Positions 1 through 13,000 of a stretch of DNA of 64,000 bases are shown here, piece by piece (the first letter of the stretch is position 1; every line of letters starts with the position of its first letter). Source of the DNA: Dasyornis broadbenti. Taxonomy: Eukaryota > Chordata > Aves > Passeriformes > Dasyornithidae. The DNA is taken from contig VZRN01005628.1 of the NCBI GenBank assembly GCA_013397935.1, positions 337,184 through 401,183 of the forward strand, given 5' to 3'. The position numbers and the translations under genes are program-made. The notes below the pieces were generated by a model. That model did no database searches. It saw only the letters and a program-made list of their open reading frames with translations, and was not told where the DNA came from.

Positions 1-559
1 AGCAAACTCTAAGACTTGAAAACATACCCAAAAAGACAGAGGTCTGTGGAGCTGAAAGACAGAAGCCCAAGTAGAAATGCAGGTAAAGAAATGGCTCTGT
101 GAAAAAGAAAACCCATCAATCTGGCACTTTTAGGAAGGCTGGTGAAGTAAATGCACCAAGGTTTCAGAGGGGACTGGCTAATCTATGTAAAGGTCAAGCC
201 ATTACTTGTCTACTGAAGTAAAATGGTATTTAAAGTTGTTTCTTACAGTCTATGGGCACACAAAGATTCTGCAGACTTGTATCAAAACCAAGAACTGGAA
301 CCCAAACTGTACAACATCCAAAAGGAATAGAAACAAAACCCACAGCCTCAAGGTACAGGTGAGTGGGGCTGCCTCTGGTCAGGCTCCCCACAACTGGGCT
401 CATTGGCAAATGTCTTGAGGAGAGTCTATCCTAGGATAATTTCTCTTGGATTCCTAAATTACACAGAAACCTTCCCTTCCCTTCTTGCAGCTCAGACAAC
501 GTCACACTTGCAAACACTAAATGTTGAAATATAAAATCATCACAAACCAAAACCATAAA

Positions 560-606
560 TAAAATTATATATATACATATATTTATATACACATATGTAT
601 ATTTTA
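560..606. repeat. AT-rich low-complexity (TA/TACA) tract
   Basis: Alternating A/T with short TATATA and CATATA runs. It is too degenerate for a clean microsatellite. Confidence 0.7.
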
Positions 607-1333
607 AAAAAACCATCTCACTGTGTTGCTGGGAATACTTGCATTTGCTACTCCCTTGCAAGTAAGCCATACTAAGACATAAAAGGGGAAAAAGAGAACA
701 GGATAGAGTATTTTCACATCTGGTATTTACAACAGAAAAAGACTACAATCAGGGTTTATTTATTGTGGCAATCACATATAAACTTAACTCCTACTATGAA
801 ATTATTCTCATATTTTCAGTTCCAAAGAACAATAGAAAAAGGCTTCCACTAAATGCCAAAAGAGAAATCTTCTACCTAGTGTATATAGACTAAATAAAAC
901 TGCTAATCTGAGAAAGATTGTTACAGAAATCTACATCATTATAAGATCAAACTCCAAGTGGTATTGTAGAAAAATGATGAAAATCTTGTACAGATCAGGA
1001 AATGAAGCAAATGGACCTATTTTATCTTCCAGTTTATTACTGAAAATGGGTTTTACGATTTGCTGTGCATAGTTAAAGTGCTACCCAGACAAATTACAGC
1101 TGCTCTTTTAACCTGAACATAAGATGGCACAGATCCAGCCAATCTGAAGTATGGTTTCTAGGCAGGATGTCAAATCTCAGCCCCCTGGGTTCCCAAATGA
1201 TGGATTGAACCTTGAAAGTTGCAGCAGAGCAGCATATGTGATTTCTGTACTGTATTTTGATCACTCATGAATATATTAAAACATGTCCATGCATGCTATT
1301 CAAAGCTTTGGTTTATTGTTTTAAAATATAATT

Positions 1334-1364
1334 AAAAAAAAAAAAAGGGGAAAAAAAAAGAAAA
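1334..1364. repeat. A-rich tract
   Basis: Two long A runs are separated by GGGG, then GAAAA. It could be the remnant tail of a retroposed sequence, but no element body is recognisable upstream. Confidence 0.7.
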
Positions 1365-1544
1365 TAGGTAAACAAACACATACTAAAAATGCAATGCTAA
1401 TTTAAAGGCAAAAGAACCGTTTATAAATCTGAGATTTTTTTTCTTTGTTTACTAAAACAGACATTAGATAATGGTGTAGTGAAAGGGCACAATTTCAGAA
1501 GCCATGTCTCACACAGCTATTGGCATACAGTGCCTATGAATTAT

Positions 1545-1575
1545 AAAAAAGAAAAAAAAAAAGAAAGAAAAGAAG
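1545..1575. repeat. A-rich (GAAA-like) tract
   Basis: A runs are interrupted by single G bases, in the style of a decayed GAAA microsatellite. Confidence 0.7.
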
Positions 1576-2604
1576 CTATGAATTTTTGCATTATCAACTA
1601 CTGCAAGTACTTAAGAATTAATCTTTTTAAAAACAGTTTTTGGCATGCAAATACACTATCCAAATGTCAGACATCAGACACACTTCTCCACCTGCTCATT
1701 CCAATGCTCCAAATGTGTCATAACTCCATTCCTTAATTTGTTTTCCTCTCTTCTGTGTCCCTTTTACCTTCAAGAACACTTTGCCTAAAAGATTATAATT
1801 AACTCAAGGAAAGATATATCCCAAAGTGCCCCTTAGAAAGCTGGGGGAAGGTGGAGGATACCAACATCACGCATGGGAGCTGTTGGGGAGTTCACCCTGA
1901 TTGTGTGCTTGAGGAGAAGCAGTTTGGGCAGGAAAGACTCCTTCTCTGTGCCGAGGTCACCTGACACAGTGAGGTGCTCTGGGCTCAGGCTCTGAATGCC
2001 ATCCCAGTACAAGAAATAAATCTGTTAACAACATCATCATATTGCACTTGGACCCCACTGAAATCTTTAGCTCTCCACATAAATGAATACCGAAGTTTCC
2101 AGGTTCAGGGACAGAGCACAGCACCTACAAGACTAGGGAAGCTTCAAGGGGAAAACACACTTTTGATAGAAGGAAAAAAAAAAGTGGAAAGTCAACATAC
2201 AGCAATTTTGTGAATGATTTGTGCAACTCAGCATTTTAAAATATCCTAATTTACATGCTTTTCAGCTGGTTAATGTCTGCCTCCAGGACATGGTTTTAAA
2301 CACGGTACTAATATTGTGACTTTTCTGCTTTTTCAACTTCTATGGTTTTACTCTTCAGAATCCTCTGGTTTATGATGATAATAAAAAAATACTTTGATTT
2401 TTATTTTAGCAACAGAGCTACCAACTTCTGTCTTAAGGTTGGCTTTGAATACTACCCTAAATACATTATCTATATATTTTATAACATGTAAGTGCAAATA
2501 ATACAATTTCAGAACCTGGATGATTTGTGTTTGTGTAAGACTGTTAGTTCAAAATCTCCTACGTTTTTAAAAGTTATTACATTAGACAAGACCATAGTAC
2601 AGAT

Positions 2605-2885
2605 TCACAAAGAAAACTGAGGCAGGAAGGCACCTCTGGAGATTGCCTGGGCCAACTCAGATCAGAGCAGGGTCAGTCAGAGCAGGATGCTCAGGGCTGT
2701 GTCCATTGGATTTTAAATATCTCCAAGGATGGAGAGTCCACAGTCTCTTTGAGCATTCTGCTTCAGTGTGACCACCCCCAGGTAAAAAGCTGTGATTTTT
2801 TCAAATCTCCTTTAAATAGAATTGCTTATCAACTTTTCACTGAATACCACTGAGGAGAGCCTGGCCCCATTTTCTGTACTGTATC
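2605..2885 (-). mobile_element. Old CR1 LINE 3' fragment (antisense)
   Basis: The plus strand reads as the antisense of a CR1 3' region. In order it has a diverged 3' end, the 'gctcagggctgtgtcca' block, 'atatctccaaggatgga', the 'gagtccacag' block, and 'ccactgaggagagcctggcccc' with differences from the usual form. The element therefore lies on the minus strand. It is diverged and has lost the terminal octamer repeats, so it is an old, 5'-truncated copy. No reverse transcriptase frame survives. Confidence 0.75.
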
Positions 2886-5125
2886 ACATTAGTTTTGTAT
2901 ACATATCATGCACATAATGTGCTGTATTTAAACATTAGAAACTAAAATGGCTAAAGTTCATTAGCTTGCAAACATGCCTTCTCGTCTTTCTAGTTAATTT
3001 TTAGTATGCAGTTGAGGTCATGACATCAAGAACAACAAAATAAGGAAACAAATCAAGATGTTCTAACTCAAAACGAAAGATGGCAGAAATTCTTATTGTC
3101 TTAGTCTCCTGATTTTTGCTCATAAGTATGCACAGAGAAACCAGAAATGACTGGGTGAGATTCAGTTTAGATCCTCGGGGTTTAAAAAGATCAGATTTTT
3201 TTTGGTAAGTTTCAAAGGAAAGCACTGAGATTTCTTTAAAACCTAAGGCATTTCAGGTGTGAAAAGGAAGCCCTTTAGGTTTTTGTTTGTTCTTCAAACA
3301 ACATTGTGGACTACAAAACAGGTTTCAAAATTTTACTGTATTTAAAGTTTCTAACATATTTGTCGCTACTGAACTTTCCATAAGAAGGGCTATGAAGAAA
3401 CATCTCTTAAATTGGAAGTATAATTACACTGAAGTTAATAGGAAGTTTCAGTCAATTTCAAAATTAATTCAATAGATGTTTTTAATAAAGGTGTGGAAAA
3501 TTAAGAATGTGACTGTCAGACACTAGTTGGAATTTGCAGTCTTTTGAAAGTTTGTATTTTTGAAACTTGATTAATTCTATTTACAAAAAAGTAGCTACCA
3601 GACAAGCTGCTACCTCACTAAGCAGTTCACTTTTTTATTAATGTCCTAAATCTATGTATGTTGCCAGGATATGCAGCCCATAAATAAATCTACCAATAGG
3701 GTTAGGCAAAGCTAATTCATTAGCTATAACATTTGACAGGAGCATCATAGTTAATTGATTATGTTCTATATCAAAGATAATTTTGAATGAAATCTGTCTG
3801 ATGTAGGCTGCTGCTCTCTTGGCCAAATGAATCACCATGAACTAACTACCTCTACAATTCCCCAACAATAGTATGAATTTGTCTTTTATTTGTTGGATCA
3901 TTTGGTGTTTTAACTGGCCATCTTTCCAGGCTTAGGATCCTACACTTTATCATCCTTATGCTTAATTTGGTGCCGATTGCTGAAGATTTCTTTCTTAGTT
4001 ATTTCATTCTTTGATATCCTACAAAAACTGGGATACTGAAGTCTTTACTAAAAGTTAAAGAAGAAAGGACACAGCATCAGCAACTCCTCCAAATTTCTTT
4101 TCCACTACTTCTGGAAAACAAAAGGAAGCAAACACAATAGAAGACTACATACCTTTCTGCCTGCTCCATCATCAGAGTCTGCTGGGAAAGGCACTAGTGG
4201 CAGAGTTTGGATCCCACTGTGATACAGACACAGGGGCTACAAACATTTCAGCCAAGGTAAGCCAAAGAGGCAGCTTTCCTCTGCTTGCCACAGGCTCTGA
4301 CTAGGCTATTACTTATCACAGCCCAGCAATGAAATTTTGACTCTAATTAAACCAGTGGCAAAATTCTTGTTCAGCAGGGCCAAAATCTTGCCTAAGTTTA
4401 TTACTGATTTTATAGCAGTGACAAAATCTGTTATCCTATTACCAAATTCTTAAGGCACCAGCTGCCTTCCTGTTTAGGATCATGCCTTACCATCATGTTG
4501 TCTCAATTATTAAATAGATATTTGTAGCCATAAAAAGGGAACCAAAGAAGAAATAAAAAGGAAAGCAAAAACAACATAAAGGACTATTGCTAACAGTTAG
4601 CATATATGCTCTAAGTACAACAAATGAATTTTCCAATGTAAAGGCACCAGTTTATTACCAAAATGCTTATTTTCTTGGGATGAAGACTAAGTTCTCTTTT
4701 GTCTTTTTTCCTTTATATTTTATTTTTTGTTGCTATTCATTATCATTAAATTTCCTGTAATTGAATCTGCTGAATTAGAAACACATGAATGCTTATGAAG
4801 CCAATGCTTCACAACAAACTGAAATCCCAGAACAATGTTTAGCCATGAAAAAGCAGATCAGATTTAATAATTATTTAGGACTTATGAAAACTCAATACAG
4901 ACACAACTCTATCTACTGCCCTACCTGTACCATTGAGTATAAATTCTGCACAACTTGAAAATCATCACACACAGCATGACATTATAATGTAAAAATTCAA
5001 CTCTCAAAATGTGTGCTGATTTGACTTCCAAGAGTCCATATGATAAGTTCAGGATATCCATTATTTTAAACTATCTCAAAAACATTGATTTTTATGAGAA
5101 AAAAAATCAAGGAAACACTGCTGAA
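2886..5125. other. AT-rich non-coding DNA, no gene recognised
   Basis: Short open frames only (70 codons or fewer), none protein-like. The part at 4140-4350 is slightly more GC-rich. No repeat family is recognised. Confidence 0.6.
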
Positions 5126-5166
5126 GATTAGATAGATAGATAGATAGATTAGATAGATAGATAGAC

Positions 5167-5217
<51 letters not shown>

Positions 5218-5254
5218 CAGATAGATACACACACACACACACACACACACACAC
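5126..5254. repeat. Compound microsatellite (GATA)n-(AC)14
   Basis: A GATA tract of about 100 bp runs from 5126, interrupted once by GATT and twice by GACA. It passes directly into 14 uninterrupted AC dinucleotides (5227-5254). Antisense open frames across it translate to repeated Ile-Tyr-Leu-Ser and Cys-Val, which is an artefact of the repeat. Confidence 0.97.
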
Positions 5255-8200
5255 CTCAGTGGTTCAATAACTTTCCAAGAATGTAATTTACCTGCCACTC
5301 GTAAATTTTTATATGGTTTGCTTGATGATTTAGCAATTGCAAATTGCAGTTTATAATGCATTATTTACCCAAACCTGCAGCTGTTAGTTTTGTTTGGCTT
5401 CACTTTCTACCTGCAGACCTAAAGAAAAAGTACTTACTTTTTATATTACAGTAATGAAATACTAGAAATTCTTTACAAGCAATACAGCAGCTTCTTTCAA
5501 AGAAATAGAGAATCACTGTTCCTAGGAAGAGAGCCTGCCTAAAGACACTGTAAATGTGCTTCCAGTTTCTTATGAGGCCAGCTTGCTCTGAAATGCCATT
5601 CTTCAGCTGCACAAGGGTAATTCTGACCATGTCTGGTTTTCACCTCCAGTCCTACCTCTGATATGAAGTGGAGCTCATCATATATTATCTGACTGGGCAC
5701 TCAGAAAAAAATGCATTACAGAAGGTTTTGCAGGATGCCATTTGTGTATTCATAAAGAGCAGGAAAAGCAGGAATGAGCTTTAAGTGGGAAGAGCAAAGG
5801 ACAATCCCTTGAGTACAAATCTCCTTTTCAACTCTCATTTTATATGCTTGGGTTATTTTTTGAAAGACACAAAAATGGAAGCTTTTGCATCCTTCATATG
5901 ATGAGCACTGTGTGTGAAGGCACAACCCTTCGTCCTTCAGACGGAATATTGACACTTTCTAAGATTCAGAAATGATGTAGAAGTTGGTCTCCAGGAATAA
6001 AACTGACTAAAATGTATGTCAAGATACATAAATGAGGATCTTGCAATGTACAAACTTTCAGCAAATATCATGGGACAATATGTTCTCTGGGACACAGAAC
6101 TTGTTCTTCCCACATTAAAATACAGAAGGTCATTGTTTGGAGTCACGCAGGACTGTCCCCAAATAAAAAGCAATGCAGATTTCAAAGCTTAGGAAGACTA
6201 TGCACTACTTCAACTCTTGGAGAAGAGAGTAAGGTGGGAATTTTGAAATTCACTTCAGGTCAGTTATGAGAGTCCTCTAATTTTCCTCAAACTTAATAGC
6301 ACATGTTACAAGAGGTCAAAACAAAGGGCCATGATTTTCCTATAGCTCGGCTTCTGGTCTCTAACTTACTCATTTAAGAAGGAGCATTTCCATGCCCATC
6401 AATGGACAGAGAGGGGCTCTTCCAAAGAGAAATTCCAATTGCCTTGGTTTTTGAACTGTCTTTTAAAATCGGACTATAGAAATATTCCCTAAACTCTCCA
6501 AGAATGGGTGCCCAAGAATCATATCACAAGGTAGAAGATTTCGATGAATGATTATTAATTTCTACTTCTTTGCCTCCACTGAGAGCACAGTAAGTAAACT
6601 TTTTATCCTAGAAATTGTAGGAAATTTTTCAAAAGCTACAACTGAATTATAAGATTAGGGAATGAATTCAAACTCTTAGAAAATACTGTGCAGCTGAGTA
6701 AAGGCAGACTCAGCTGAGCTGAAGCACTGTAAGAAAAACACACAAGGATCTCATTTAATTACCTGCATAAACATAAACTTGCAATAACTTAATTGAACAG
6801 AAAAGCTTTATGACAGGATGCCAACTCTTTATTTAAAAAAATCCAAAGCTATACCTCATAACCACTATTAACAAAAGCTTTGCAAAAGCAACAAAGGTCA
6901 GCAAACAATAAGAGAAGTGCCCAGTGCATGTATCATGCAAAGGTCAGCTCATGTTTCCAACAAGCAAAAAGAGGCAGGACCACCACTGGGAATGAGCAAC
7001 AGGAAAGGATTGAGCAGGACAGACCAGGATGGAAGCAGGAAAAAAATGAGATGCCCGAAAGTGGTATTACAGGGAGAATTGGACAGTTTCAAAATCCAGA
7101 AAAACAACTTCACAACTGGATTTCAAAATGAAGATGTGGCCAACAGAAATAACCCATGTGTGATGCCACTACAGATTTCTAGTGTGACGGACCTATATTG
7201 CTGAATTTTAAATGTACTGTCCTTTTGGCGGAAGAGCTCTAAAGAAAAAGAAAAGTAAGAGCGGTAGCTAAATCAGTAAGTGACAAAGGAGAACAGAAAA
7301 AAAAATCTCATTAAAAAACATGGGAATTATATACAGAAATCTTTTATTTCAAAACTGAATTCTTAATTTCAGACCAAAGTCTTTTGCTTGCCTGTTGCTA
7401 AGAAGGTGGTGAAAATCACTTTGATATCACTTTTTTGCTCTCAGAGGTAAAGCCTGAAGTGCTTGACCATCAGTAGACTCAAATAAATGAAAATCATCTG
7501 TATAGCAAGACCACTATTCCTTTGTAACTGTTTCTCAAGTAGTGCATCGGAAACAAATCTTTTCAAATTTGTTCTGGTGTGTTTTCCACCAGGGTATGGT
7601 GCACACAATCTCATATAGGACATTTTGCAAACTACTGTGATATAACATTAAACTGCTGAGAACTGTTGTTACAAGGCCAACAGAATACAAAAAAACCCAG
7701 ACTGTTTTCTTGTTTTAACTGAGACTTTGGGTATGTATAGCTAGCAAGAAGAAAAACAGAAATGAATGTGCATGACTAGAAAATAAACAGAAGATTGCTG
7801 AACTAGTACTGTAATTCTAGGATAATGGGCCTGATGCCTCCCCTTCTGTTTTGTAAATATTTTTTCAAGTATTTCCTCTATTTCTCATTGAAAGCTGTTT
7901 TCCTGTTCTGAGTTGTGTCTCATTACCCATACTGTGTATAAAGTGGAAAGCGACTTTGGTCTGGCTGGAAGATGTTCTGTGAGATGCCACATGATTCACT
8001 CCAGGACATTTCAAAAAAATGTATCTCTGAAAGCAGTATTGACATTTAACTTGAGATTTGGGAGGTGGGGGGGAAGCATATTTCAGGTTCTTAGCACCAA
8101 AAATCTTAGTTTATATTGTTTTGCAGAAATGCCACCTCAGAGACAGAGTAAAGCAGCAATTTCACTTCTAATTTCATCCGCCAGTTATTCTGGTCTGAGA

Positions 8201-9097
8201 GCTTTACATCATCAGTCTCCCATGCCACCATAATCACTTCCTAGGCTGCGTCATAGATTCCTCACCCTTGACTGGCTCATTACTCAGGAACACGCTCTAA
8301 CAACGTCTTCCAGTTTAAAACACATTTTTCAACATGCACTTCTCGGATGGAATGTTGCACTGGTTTGTAATAGGCAAAATGTCAGGGACCACAGAGATCT
8401 GATCTCAGTGTGCTCTGAAAACTTTGAAATCTTACCCAGGACTATCCACCTCTATGTGGTGTCCCTTCTCCTCCCTTTTTCATGATTTTGGTCACAACAG
8501 ACCCCTATTTGTTTCCTTCTCTGGTCCTTGTTTTCTACAATCTCATCACAAGCCTGACATCTATTATAGAGACACCCTTGAGTTTCCTTCGATTCCCACT
8601 GTAAGCTCAAATTTCTAAATTCTGATTCCTTGGATACTGATCCTCTGTGAGATTTTTTTGGCAATAACAATTCTTCTCAAAATTTTCTTGATTTTTAAAA
8701 GCAATATAAAAATAACATTTTGCCACAAAAAAAAAAACCCCAAAAAGCAAACAAAAAAAAACCCAAAAAACCAGTTGTTTTGTGCTGAGAAGATGAATAA
8801 TACTTTGAGTGTAAGACCAGCATGGAAGGGCAGCAGAAAGACCAGATACTGCCTCATTCCTGCATTGGCCGTATCATAATTTTGACCTCGTTTGTCATCT
8901 TTAAGGTGTTCAAATAGACATTTTCAGCACCTTGGCAGACAAAGAACACACCAGAAAGAACCAGGGTGCAGACAACATCAAATGTGTTGCCTAATGCCTG
9001 AAAAAACCCACCTGTGCTGAATTCAGCAGTGAAAAGCTGGAAAAACTTGGAAGGACTATAGCTGATAAGGAATCAAACAGTTTATGAACATAAATAA
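5255..9097. other. AT-rich non-coding DNA, no gene recognised
   Basis: No recognisable coding sequence. The longest open frame (7913-8233, plus) has 106 codons, low-complexity composition and no domain. An A-rich tract lies at about 8725-8772. Confidence 0.6.
8725..8772. repeat. A-rich low-complexity tract
   Basis: A runs with interspersed CCC and C, with no element body identified next to it. Confidence 0.75.
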
Positions 9098-9132
9098 TTT
9101 CTTTTTTTTTTTTTATTTTTTTTCTTTTTTTT
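9098..9132. repeat. T-rich tract
   Basis: An oligo-T tract broken by single A and C bases. It lies about 37 bp before the LTR and outside its target duplication, so it is pre-existing sequence and not part of the LTR. Confidence 0.8.
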
Positions 9133-9169
9133 GAAACTCAAAGAAACAGAAAATTTTCTACCTGAGAAC

Positions 9170-10024
9170 TGTCATGGTTTGAGCCTGGCCAAATGCCAGG
9201 TACCCCCAAAATTACACACCCACACCCAGGGCTCATGAGTTGAGATAAGGAAACCCAGGAGAAGACACACTCAAATAGGCAAAACAGGACTAACTTAGGT
9301 TGCAAAGTGATCTAATTTATTACTAAAGAGTCAGAGGAGTAAATGAGAAGTAAAATAAACCCTTCAAGGCCACCGTTTCTCCACTCACCCCCCTCCCTCC
9401 TTCCCAGCAGATGCACAAGGGAACAAGGCATGGGGGGGGGCTAGGTCAGTTCATCACCCAGATCTTCTTCCCCTGCCTGGGGAGAGGCTCTTTTCCTCTG
9501 CGTAGCCATGGGTCTCACTGTCGGCAGCCCGCCCGACACTGCTGCAGTGACGCTGGTCCCCTCACAGGCAAGCAGTCTCCCCAAAACTGCTACGGCGTGG
9601 GGTCCATCTTCCANNNNNNNNNNNNNNNNNNNNNNNNTGCAGGGGCACCCCCTGCTTCACCATGGCCTCACCACGGCCTGCAGAGGCTGCAGAGCTCCGG
9701 CGCCTGGAGCTCCACCTCCCCCTCCTTCTCCACTGACCTTGGTCTCTCCATGTTGTTTTCCCTCACATACTCTCACCTACTCCTCCTCCTCTGGCTAAGG
9801 AAAAGTGCGTGCACGCATTGTTTTGATTTCTTCTTAAATATGTTTTTCACAGAGGCGTAACCAACATCTCTAATTGGCCCAGGCTTGGCCAGCAGCATGT
9901 CCATCACCTCAGAGCTGGACATGGTGAAGGCTTCGAGAAGCTTCACAGAGGAGCCATCTTTCTGCAACACCCGCCCCCCCCTCCCCCCCCAATAGAAAAA
10001 CCTGGGCCAAGCTAAACCACAACA
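9170..10024. mobile_element. Solitary ERV LTR (ERVL-like)
   Basis: The segment begins TGTCATGGTTTGAGCCTGGC and ends GCTAAACCACAACA. Its ends are TG...CA, and the first 20 or so bases are a diverged inverted copy of the last 20 or so. It is flanked by AGAAC (9165-9169) and AGAAG (10025-10029), a 5-bp target duplication with one difference. The interior is GC-rich with C and G homopolymers, unlike the AT-rich flanks. There is no gag, pol or env coding and no second LTR in the window, so it looks like a solo LTR. The 5-bp duplication and TGGTTT termini suggest an ERVL-like avian family; that assignment is from memory. AATAAA-like signals occur on both strands, so I do not assign orientation. An open frame across it (9411-9860) runs through the gap and is not a gene. 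Confidence 0.8.
9614..9637. other. Assembly gap (24 N) inside the LTR
   Basis: A run of 24 N in the GC-rich interior of the LTR, between a CGTGGGGTCC block and a TGCAGGGGCACC block. Related avian LTRs that I know carry short tandem GC-rich units at this position, so the true missing length may differ from 24. Confidence 0.99.
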
Positions 10025-13000
10025 AGAAGATTAAAAGAAAATTAATTTTCAAAGTCCACACCACTCAGGTGGATTACACTGCTTACAAATAAGCAGGTAC
10101 TGACTAGAGAACTTCTTTTCCAAGATTCTTTTTTACATACTGTGGTACTACTGTACAGTTGCAACAAGATGAATTTTACCAAATTTATCTCCAGCTATGA
10201 ACCAGGATCTGGGGATCAGTTGGTCATGTTTCAATGTTACTGAGAAATATCTTTAACTGCAAAGAGTTCCATTCGCCTTTGAAACCTCCAGATTTCAGAG
10301 CACACAGAGATTTTAGTGCACACCTTCTACTCAGTAATCCCACAGTTCCTAGTGATTTGTAGGTGACACAAAACGTGCTTCTACCTAAATTTGCTTTCTA
10401 GAATCCTTATCTTGTCCACATTCTTGCTGTATTTTAAGACAACATGGTCTTCACTCCATCATGAATTATATTGTTTTACTTTAGCACATTCTTTGCTGTG
10501 TTTCAGAGGTGTTTCAGAGTTGGGTTCTCTTTTTCTTCCCTTTTTTTTTCTCACTTCAAAACACCTCAAATTGGAATTTTCTTCATTTTCTTCAAGAAAA
10601 CAAGCATCTACAACACACCCTCTGCTTCCTCACTCCATCTATTTTTGTTGATGTTTTCTATTTACTCTACCAGACTTTCTTTGGATGCCCTGGTGTACTT
10701 TGTCTCCATTCTATGTTTGTTTTCCAGTTTGAGAACTTCTGGGCAGACAGGGTCTGTAAATTTGCTTTGTAGAGCACTGAGATAAGCAGTCAGCACTTAG
10801 TGAGGAAGACACCTGGTTGCTCAGGAGCAAGAAGTGTTTTCTATCACATGATGGGACATATTCTGCCCTACAAACTCTACAGTTCACATCAAAAGTGAAA
10901 ACATGAACATCCCTTTGAACACTTTTGACAAGCAATTACCTATATAACTTTGATGGCATTTGATTAATTTGTCAGTGTCCAATATCCATCATATTTTAAA
11001 GGAAGATACAGTATGCTAGTGCTGCTCTAGCTTACAGAGTAAGACTTTGCAGCCACCATTTCTAGCAAGGGTTTGTCATTTGTGTGTTCTCAAAGCTTAA
11101 TTATAGTATGTTACTGAATGCATTGGGAAAACACAGACTCCATGTCCTCATGTTTACATACAAAGGGATTTGTTTAGAATTAGATGCACATTCTTAGCCT
11201 TGTACATATCTGTTTCACTTAGTGGTAAGAAAAGGCTAAAGTAAAATACAAACAAAATTACCACAATGTTCAAATCCCAAACTATCTTCAACTATTCTAT
11301 AAGTACAGGATCTTCCCATGGGCATTCCTTAGCCATTTAGGAAGCTGCCATGCTGAAGCTGAAATATTTGTAATTGGTTAGGGTTTCGCATTTTGGGTTG
11401 TTTGGGGTTTTTTTGTTTGGTTGTTTGGTTGGTTTTTTTCACATCTATCCAGACTTTGTTAGATAAGAACTTCCCATTATTTAGGCTTTTCTGAAGAAAC
11501 ACTTTCACGCTGAATTTTAGTGGCACATTTCAGATAACCTTGGGAACAATGGACAGAGAAAAAAATAGAGCAGAGAGAATTTGCTCCTGGACCGAGAGCT
11601 CCAGGAAGGTTGTTCCTTGTTATTTCAGAAAGCAATGGAAGTATTCAAGCACTACACCAGGAAATACAGCTGGAAACAGGAGCAATGATAAAGACTGAAA
11701 AGACTTTTTTCAACAATGTCATCCGCTAAAGTAGTTCTTGCCATACAAATCAGTTTGCCAAACATGAGATGTTAAAGTTTAATTTTCCTGACCAGGTCTT
11801 TACAAGCTTAACAACAAGAACCACTGTGCATAAATTGCCCCTGAAATGTTAGAAAATGGTGTGCATTGGAGCGGGCAGGGTGAAGTAATAGGAGAATGTG
11901 GAAAATGGTGGAGGGAATGGGAAGATAGGCTGAAGAGAACACAAGGCACCACCAGTTATTCCTGTCCTCCCTAACACATTTTGCTAATGACTCCACTTGA
12001 TCAAACATTCCTTGTAAATCAGACCTTCAGGATCTCTGATTATTGTCACTGTACTCTGCCTCCTTCTTGCTGTCCAGTGCCCAAAATGGGATATCACGCT
12101 GCAGACTACAAACACAGGCCCAGCTAACAGGCAGTGTCTGTCAACAGCAACTGCACACACTGCACAGACATGCATTTTAACTAAGCTACTGACTAGAAGA
12201 GAAACTTATGTTCTGCCCCTGAACAGCTAAAGCTTTTCTCTCAGAGATATACAATATCCCTTTAATCATCTGAACTTGGAAGGCAGTTCTAACAAGAGAC
12301 TGGATAGCTCAAAATAAAAACCTCTCCTAGCTGCATCACAGAAAAGTGAAAATAATATTCAGAACATGTTTGCTCCTCTGTACCTCTAGTAGTTGAACCA
12401 GTGCTGATCAGAAACAACCTCAACTCTGAAGCACTTGATTAGCAAACAATAGCAATGGTTATGCAGGACAGGAAAGGAGGGGATATATTTGTCTTCAGTG
12501 CTACTGCCACAGCTGATGACCCTGCACAAGAATAGAAGGCACAGTGCTCACATTTCTGGCTGAAAGCAGATATTCCTTCACAAGAACTGTAAAAAGCAAG
12601 GGTATAATCACTTTGAATGACAACCCTATTAAGAGCTGTGTCTTTAAGCCTTCCTTAAACAACACTGAAACATTTCAACAGCATGATATAAGGAAGCAGC
12701 AAAATACCACGGGATTTCAGCCCAGTGAAATGGAAGGCTGATGCTGGGAGAAGGCAAGAGAGCAGAGTCACTTGGCTGCACAGTAGGATATGGAGAACAC
12801 CTTTGGTATCCCAAGGACTCTGTCTTGCTGCTGTTCCCACTGCTCTGGCTACAGACATGCACTGCACAGGTTTCCCAGGCACTGGGGGAAAACCCAAAGG
12901 AGGTGAAAGCTCAGGGCAGCAATTACTGCATGGCTGTGTTCAAGATTATTTGCAGTGTAAGTATCTGTGTGCAGGTCTCATGTAATGTATTTGTAATGGT

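Larger units (their letters stand above)
1..2604. other. AT-rich non-coding DNA, no gene recognised
   Basis: No open frame here exceeds about 85 codons and none resembles a known protein. The stretch holds a TA/CA-rich low-complexity patch around 560-606 and two A-rich tracts (about 1334-1364 and 1545-1575). The part at 1840-1990 is more GC-balanced but matches no repeat I know. Confidence 0.6.

Noticed and set aside
5066..5361. Minus-strand frames of Ile-Tyr-Leu-Ser and Cys-Val repeats
   Set aside because: Translation of the GATA/CA microsatellite.
9411..9860. 149-codon plus-strand frame
   Set aside because: It spans the 24-N gap inside the LTR, so the frame is not continuous real sequence.
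10391..10785. Three overlapping Phe/Ser/Leu-rich frames
   Set aside because: They translate a pyrimidine-rich strand; all three frames look alike, which points to composition and not coding.
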